Source: Sedimenticola_A sp040506425
GTDB lineage: Bacteria > Pseudomonadota > Gammaproteobacteria > Chromatiales > Chromatiaceae
Direction of reading: 5' to 3'
NCBI GenBank assembly: GCA_965224515.1
Contig: OZ245051.1
Location: 558,001-622,000, forward strand
Length of the DNA: 64,000 nucleotides
Of the stretch, positions 60,655 to 64,000 are shown piece by piece (the stretch's first letter is position 1; every line of letters begins with the position of its first letter). The notes under the pieces are model-generated. The model was not told where the DNA came from. It ran no database searches and saw nothing but the letters and a program-made list of their open reading frames with translations. The position numbers were made by a program, and so were the translations under genes.

Positions 60655-62757
60655 TCAGGCATTGATGTAGTGTTCCCGAAAACCCACCCAGCGCCTCACC
60701 AGGGGACCTACCCTTTCCGGATAGCGCTTGAGCATCAGCTGCGCGGCTTCCTGCACAGGCTCAAGAATACCCTGATCACGCATCAGGTCGGCAATGCGAA
60801 ACTGCATCTCGCCGGTCTGGCGGGTACCCAGGACTTCCCCCGGCCCACGCAGCTCAAGGTCTTTCTGAGCGACAACGAAGCCGTCATTTGTCTCTCTCAT
60901 CACCGCCAGCCGCTGCTGGGCATTTTCCGATAGCGGGGGGTGATACATCAATACACAGTGACTCTCCACAGAGCCCCGGCCCACGCGCCCCCTCAGCTGG
61001 TGCAACTGGGCCAGCCCCAGCCGCTCGGGATTCTCGATAATCATCAGGCTGGCATTGGGCACATCCACACCGACCTCGATCACCGTGGTGGCCACCAGCA
61101 GGTCCAGTTCACCTCTCTTGAAGGCGGACATCATCGCCTCTTTCTCCGTGGCCTTGAGCCGGCCATGAACCAACCCCACCCGCAACTCAGAAAGCGCTTC
61201 GGTGAGCAGGGCTGCCGTATCTTCCGCCGCCTGGCACTGCAGGGCTTCCGACTCCTCGATCAGGGTACAGACCCAGTAGGCCTGCCGCCCCGCCTTGCAG
61301 GCCCCACGCACCCGTTCAATAACTTCGTCACGACGACCGTCAGAGATAACCACCGTGCTCACCGGGGTGCGCCCCGGGGGAAGCTCATCAATAACCGAGA
61401 CATCCAGGTCGGCATAGGCACTCATGGCCAGGGTGCGTGGAATAGGCGTAGCCGTCATGATCAGTTGATGGGGAATGCGTCCGCTATCAATGCCCTTCTC
61501 CCGCAGAGCCATGCGCTGATGCACGCCGAAACGGTGCTGCTCATCAATGATAACCAGGCCCAGGGCATCGAAAACCACATCTTCCTGAAAAAGTGCGTGA
61601 GTACCCACTACCACCCTGGCGCCACCATCGGCAATATCCGCCAGCACCTTCTCCCGGGCCTTTCCCTTGTGCCGACCGGTGAGCCAGGCCACTTTGAGCC
61701 CCAAGGGTTCAAGCCATGCAAGAAAACTGCGCAGGTGCTGCTCCGCCAGCAACTCGGTAGGCGCCATCAACGCCACCTGGTGATCGGCCTCCACTGCCTG
61801 CAGGGCAGCCAGCGCCGCAACCACCGTCTTACCCGAACCCACGTCACCCTGCACCAGCCTCATCATGGGGTGACCCTTTTTAAGATCGCTGCTGATCTCC
61901 CCCATCACCCGGCTCTGAGCGCCGGTCAAATCAAACGGCAGGCCGGCAAGGAGCTTCTGGGTATAGTCACCGGTTGCCGACAGGGGCGGGGCTGCTGTGC
62001 GGTTCTGCTTTTCACGCAGCAGGCGAAGGCTCAGCTGATGGGCCAACAGCTCTTCAAAAGCCAGTCGTCGCTGTGCAGGATGTCTGCCTTCCAGCAATAC
62101 ACTCTGGGCTGCATCCGGTGGAGGCCGGTGAAGGTAACGGATTGCACGCCCCAGATCCGGCAGGCTGAACTGGCTCAGCAGTTCATCGGGCAGCCACTCA
62201 GGCAGGCTGCCAGGCGCACTGTCCAGCATGGTCAGCGCCTTCTCACTCATACCCCGCCAGGTGAGCTGGTGCATCCCATCGGTGGTGGGATAGACCGGGG
62301 TAAGGCTCTCCTCCATGCCGGCATCATCCAGCTCCCCCACCCGCTGGTACTCCGGATGAACCATCTCGTAACCGGCAGGGCCGTTTCGCACCTCGCCAAA
62401 ACAGCGTAGCTGTACACCACGGGCAAGTCCCGACTTCTGGGCACTACTGAAGTGAAAAAAGCGCAGAGTGATGGCACCGGTACCATCTGCGATACGAACC
62501 AGCAGAGAGCGGCGCTTACCGAAGCGGATATCCGACGCTTCCACTTCGCCCTCCACCACCACCTGGTCACCGTGCCGAAGCGAACCCATAGGCGTAACCC
62601 GTGTGCGGTCCTGGTAGCGCAACGGCAGGTGAAACAGGACATCCTGCACCGTCTCAACGCCTATCTTGACCAGCTTGTCGGCATTGCGTGGGCCCACCCC
62701 TTTCAGGGCAGTCACCGGCACCTGGTCCAGACCTTGTTCTTGTTTGATCCTATTCAA
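60655..62757 (-). CDS. recG: ATP-dependent DNA helicase RecG
   Basis: The 700-residue protein has the N-terminal wedge/OB domain (LKGVGPRNADKLVKIGVETV, LPLRYQDRTRV), helicase motif I MRLVQGDVGSGKTVVAALA, motif II IIDEQHRFGVHQR, motif III MTATPIPRTLAM, and motif VI QLRGRVGRGSVESHC. RecG remodels stalled replication forks and Holliday junctions. The length matches the family (about 690 aa). Confidence 0.96.
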   Translation of the reverse strand: MNRIKQEQGLDQVPVTALKGVGPRNADKLVKIGVETVQDVLFHLPLRYQDRTRVTPMGSLRHGDQVVVEGEVEASDIRFGKRRSLLVRIADGTGAITLRFFHFSSAQKSGLARGVQLRCFGEVRNGPAGYEMVHPEYQRVGELDDAGMEESLTPVYPTTDGMHQLTWRGMSEKALTMLDSAPGSLPEWLPDELLSQFSLPDLGRAIRYLHRPPPDAAQSVLLEGRHPAQRRLAFEELLAHQLSLRLLREKQNRTAAPPLSATGDYTQKLLAGLPFDLTGAQSRVMGEISSDLKKGHPMMRLVQGDVGSGKTVVAALAALQAVEADHQVALMAPTELLAEQHLRSFLAWLEPLGLKVAWLTGRHKGKAREKVLADIADGGARVVVGTHALFQEDVVFDALGLVIIDEQHRFGVHQRMALREKGIDSGRIPHQLIMTATPIPRTLAMSAYADLDVSVIDELPPGRTPVSTVVISDGRRDEVIERVRGACKAGRQAYWVCTLIEESEALQCQAAEDTAALLTEALSELRVGLVHGRLKATEKEAMMSAFKRGELDLLVATTVIEVGVDVPNASLMIIENPERLGLAQLHQLRGRVGRGSVESHCVLMYHPPLSENAQQRLAVMRETNDGFVVAQKDLELRGPGEVLGTRQTGEMQFRIADLMRDQGILEPVQEAAQLMLKRYPERVGPLVRRWVGFREHYINA

Positions 62758-62988
62758 ATCCGCTCACAGGACTAACGGGCAAAAGCCACGAATAACAGAA
62801 TAGAACAACTATAGAACAATAGAAATATTATTCCAACAATTGAAGCCGCTGTATAGTGAAGCAATCACCCTGGGAGCCATCCACCCCGGAGCATCCAACC
62901 GATGGCATTGAAACGGATACAGACGCGTCAGAGTCGTTGCACCCAGAAACGACACCTCCACGAACAAATAAGCAGGCCTCTGTTTACA

Positions 62989-63264
62989 ATGAAATCCGAT
63001 CCAGACAAGTTAATCAAAAAACATGGGGAGCTTATCCACTCCGAGATGTGCAAGGTCAGCTCCCATGTCCAGCGCGAAGCGGGAGAGTGGTTCCTCAACA
63101 CGGTCATGATCGAAGGCTATGACGTCGCATTCAAGTACAAGCGCAAGAAGCAGTACAGAAACCTGACCGGTCAGCGGGTCAATCTGACCTATTACCCGGC
63201 AACAGAAAAAGTTGCCGGAATGGACTTCGAGATCATGAATGTCGTAAGGATCAAGGTTTCATAG
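62989..63264 (+). CDS. Small protein of unknown function
   Basis: From the ATG at 62989 (MKSDPDKLIKKHGELIHS) the product is 91 aa, basic in the middle (KYKRKKQYRNLTGQR) and ending with a beta-rich stretch. A start at 62902 would give 120 aa, but its first part looks non-conserved; neither start has a strong ribosome site. The family is not recognised. It lies between recG (divergent) and the thiamine-binding-protein gene. Confidence 0.5.
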   Translation: MKSDPDKLIKKHGELIHSEMCKVSSHVQREAGEWFLNTVMIEGYDVAFKYKRKKQYRNLTGQRVNLTYYPATEKVAGMDFEIMNVVRIKVS

Positions 63265-63335
63265 CGCGGCCAATCCGTTTGAAAGCTGTTCAACCACCTT
63301 TTATCATGGTTTTTTCGGTCTAGAGAGTTGCCCTC

Positions 63336-63650
63336 ATGTCAGTACTTCTGGAGTTTTCCATGTTCCCCACCGACAAGGGCGAAAGCGTCAGCGCCTACGT
63401 CAGCCAGGTGATCGCGATGATTCGTGACAGTGGCGCCAGCTATCAGCTCACCCCCATGGGAACCATCATCGAGAGCGATACGCTTGAGGAGGCTATGAGG
63501 ATAGTACAGAACGCTTACGCCATACTTGATGAAGCTGGCTGCAACCGGGTCTACTCATCACTCAAGCTTGATATCAGGAAGGGAAAGGGGGATCGGCTCA
63601 AGGGCAAGCTGAACTCTGTGCGGGACAAAATCGGTGAGGTATCGACCTGA
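63336..63650 (+). CDS. MTH1187/YqgV family thiamine-binding protein
   Basis: The 104-residue protein matches the MTH1187-like family: LLEFSMFPTDKGESVSAYVS at the start, SGASYQLTPMGTIIESDTLE, and RVYSSLKLDIRKGKGDRL at the end. Members have a ferredoxin-like fold and have been reported to bind thiamine. It is 4 nt from the next gene, a YjbQ/UPF0047-family protein. Confidence 0.85.
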   Translation: MSVLLEFSMFPTDKGESVSAYVSQVIAMIRDSGASYQLTPMGTIIESDTLEEAMRIVQNAYAILDEAGCNRVYSSLKLDIRKGKGDRLKGKLNSVRDKIGEVST

Positions 63651-63654
63651 GATC

Positions 63655-64000
63655 ATGATGAAAAACCACCAAACCACGCTCTCTTTCGAGACCCGCGGCA
63701 GGGGAACCTCCGAGATCACCCGGGAGATACAGAAAGTCATCAGCGACTCTGGCGTCAGTTCAGGGTTGTGCCATATCTTTGTCCACCACACCAGCGCATC
63801 GCTGACTCTGTGTGAGAATGCGGACCCTTCGGTACGCAGGGACCTGGAGACCTTCATGGCCCGGCTGGTACCTGATGGCGACCCCGTCTATGAACACAGC
63901 ATGGAGGGGCCTGACGACATGCCGGCCCATATCCGTTCAATCCTGACCAAGATGGATCTGACTATTCCAGTATCGGGCGGGCGTGGCGCTCTTGGAACCT
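63655..64000 (+). CDS. YjbQ/UPF0047 family protein, 3' end outside window
   Basis: The visible 115 residues match the UPF0047 family: the N-terminal beta strand TTLSFETRGRGTSEITREIQ, HIFVHHTSASLTLCENADPS and the metal-binding-like DDMPAHIRSILT region. The gene continues past the right edge. Some members show weak thiamine-phosphate synthase activity, so pairing with a thiamine-binding protein may be meaningful. The start could equally be the ATG at 63658. Confidence 0.85.
   Translation, partial: MMKNHQTTLSFETRGRGTSEITREIQKVISDSGVSSGLCHIFVHHTSASLTLCENADPSVRRDLETFMARLVPDGDPVYEHSMEGPDDMPAHIRSILTKMDLTIPVSGGRGALGT

Noticed and set aside
60940..62409. Long open frame opposite recG (489 codons)
   Set aside because: It is antisense to a clearly conserved helicase, has shadow-type composition rich in H, Q and R and no recognisable motif.
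1..64000. tRNA, rRNA genes and CRISPR arrays
   Set aside because: No cloverleaf, rRNA-like or regularly spaced direct repeat was seen in the intergenic regions.

Overview
The window looks like chromosomal DNA of a moderately GC-rich gammaproteobacterium of the sulfur-oxidising, polyhydroxyalkanoate-storing kind (Chromatiales/Sedimenticola/Thiodiazotropha-like). Reasons: a class III PHA synthase locus (phaE-phaC divergent from phaA, phaR, phaP and two phaB genes) laid out much as in Allochromatium; a reverse-type dissimilatory sulfite reductase alpha subunit (DsrA); and a BioC/BioH biotin pathway with ubiA/ubiC. The genus is inference. No rRNA, tRNA, phage or CRISPR was seen.

Layout. 1-5.1 kb: CBS-ACT protein, PaaI-like thioesterase, phenylacetate-CoA ligase and indolepyruvate:ferredoxin oxidoreductase IorAB, i.e. 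arylpyruvate/arylacetate activation. 5.2-10.9 kb: rhodanese, class II DAHP synthase, a DMT transporter gene broken by a 280-bp MITE, a diguanylate cyclase, and a second, unrelated (class I) DAHP synthase. 11-15.4 kb: cNMP-HDOD protein, dCache-PAS-GGDEF protein, a YbaK-like deacylase and a small unknown gene. 15.4-24.1 kb: a minus-strand operon (amino-acid dehydrogenase, three-subunit 2-oxoacid:ferredoxin oxidoreductase, acyl-CoA ligase) divergent from threonine dehydratase, an alpha/beta hydrolase and a second YbaK-like gene. 24.2-27.3 kb: pcm, carbamate kinase and a cyclic-2,3-diphosphoglycerate-synthetase-like protein. 27.5-33.1 kb: bioBFHCD plus a 2-hydroxyacid dehydrogenase, with a BirA-like operator on the bioB promoter, divergent from comF. 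33.9-39.0 kb: a NiCoT-like transporter, hisG and a glycine betaine/proline ABC transporter. 39.4-45.8 kb: PHA locus. 46-50.9 kb: EamA transporter, a TetR regulator and a VIT-vWA protein with a GlyGly-CTERM-like tail followed by a rhombosortase; four TetR-type operators lie in the divergent promoter. 51.2-52.4 kb: dsrA without dsrB. 52.8-57.5 kb: rpfG-rpfC convergent with rpfF, a DSF quorum-sensing module. 58-64 kb: asnA, ubiA, ubiC, recG and small genes, ending in a truncated YjbQ-family gene.

How it works together. Deaminating enzymes (dehydrogenase, threonine dehydratase) make 2-oxoacids, which IorAB and the second oxidoreductase can convert to acyl-CoAs and reduced ferredoxin, with CoA ligases handling the free acids; surplus acetyl-CoA can enter PHB. 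Two GGDEF proteins, an HD-GYP protein and the DSF module indicate cyclic-di-GMP control. The most unusual items are the rhombosortase-partnered VIT-vWA protein with its repeated operators, the orphan dsrA, the MITE made of nested palindromes, the BirA operator, and the carbamate kinase/cDPG-synthetase pair.
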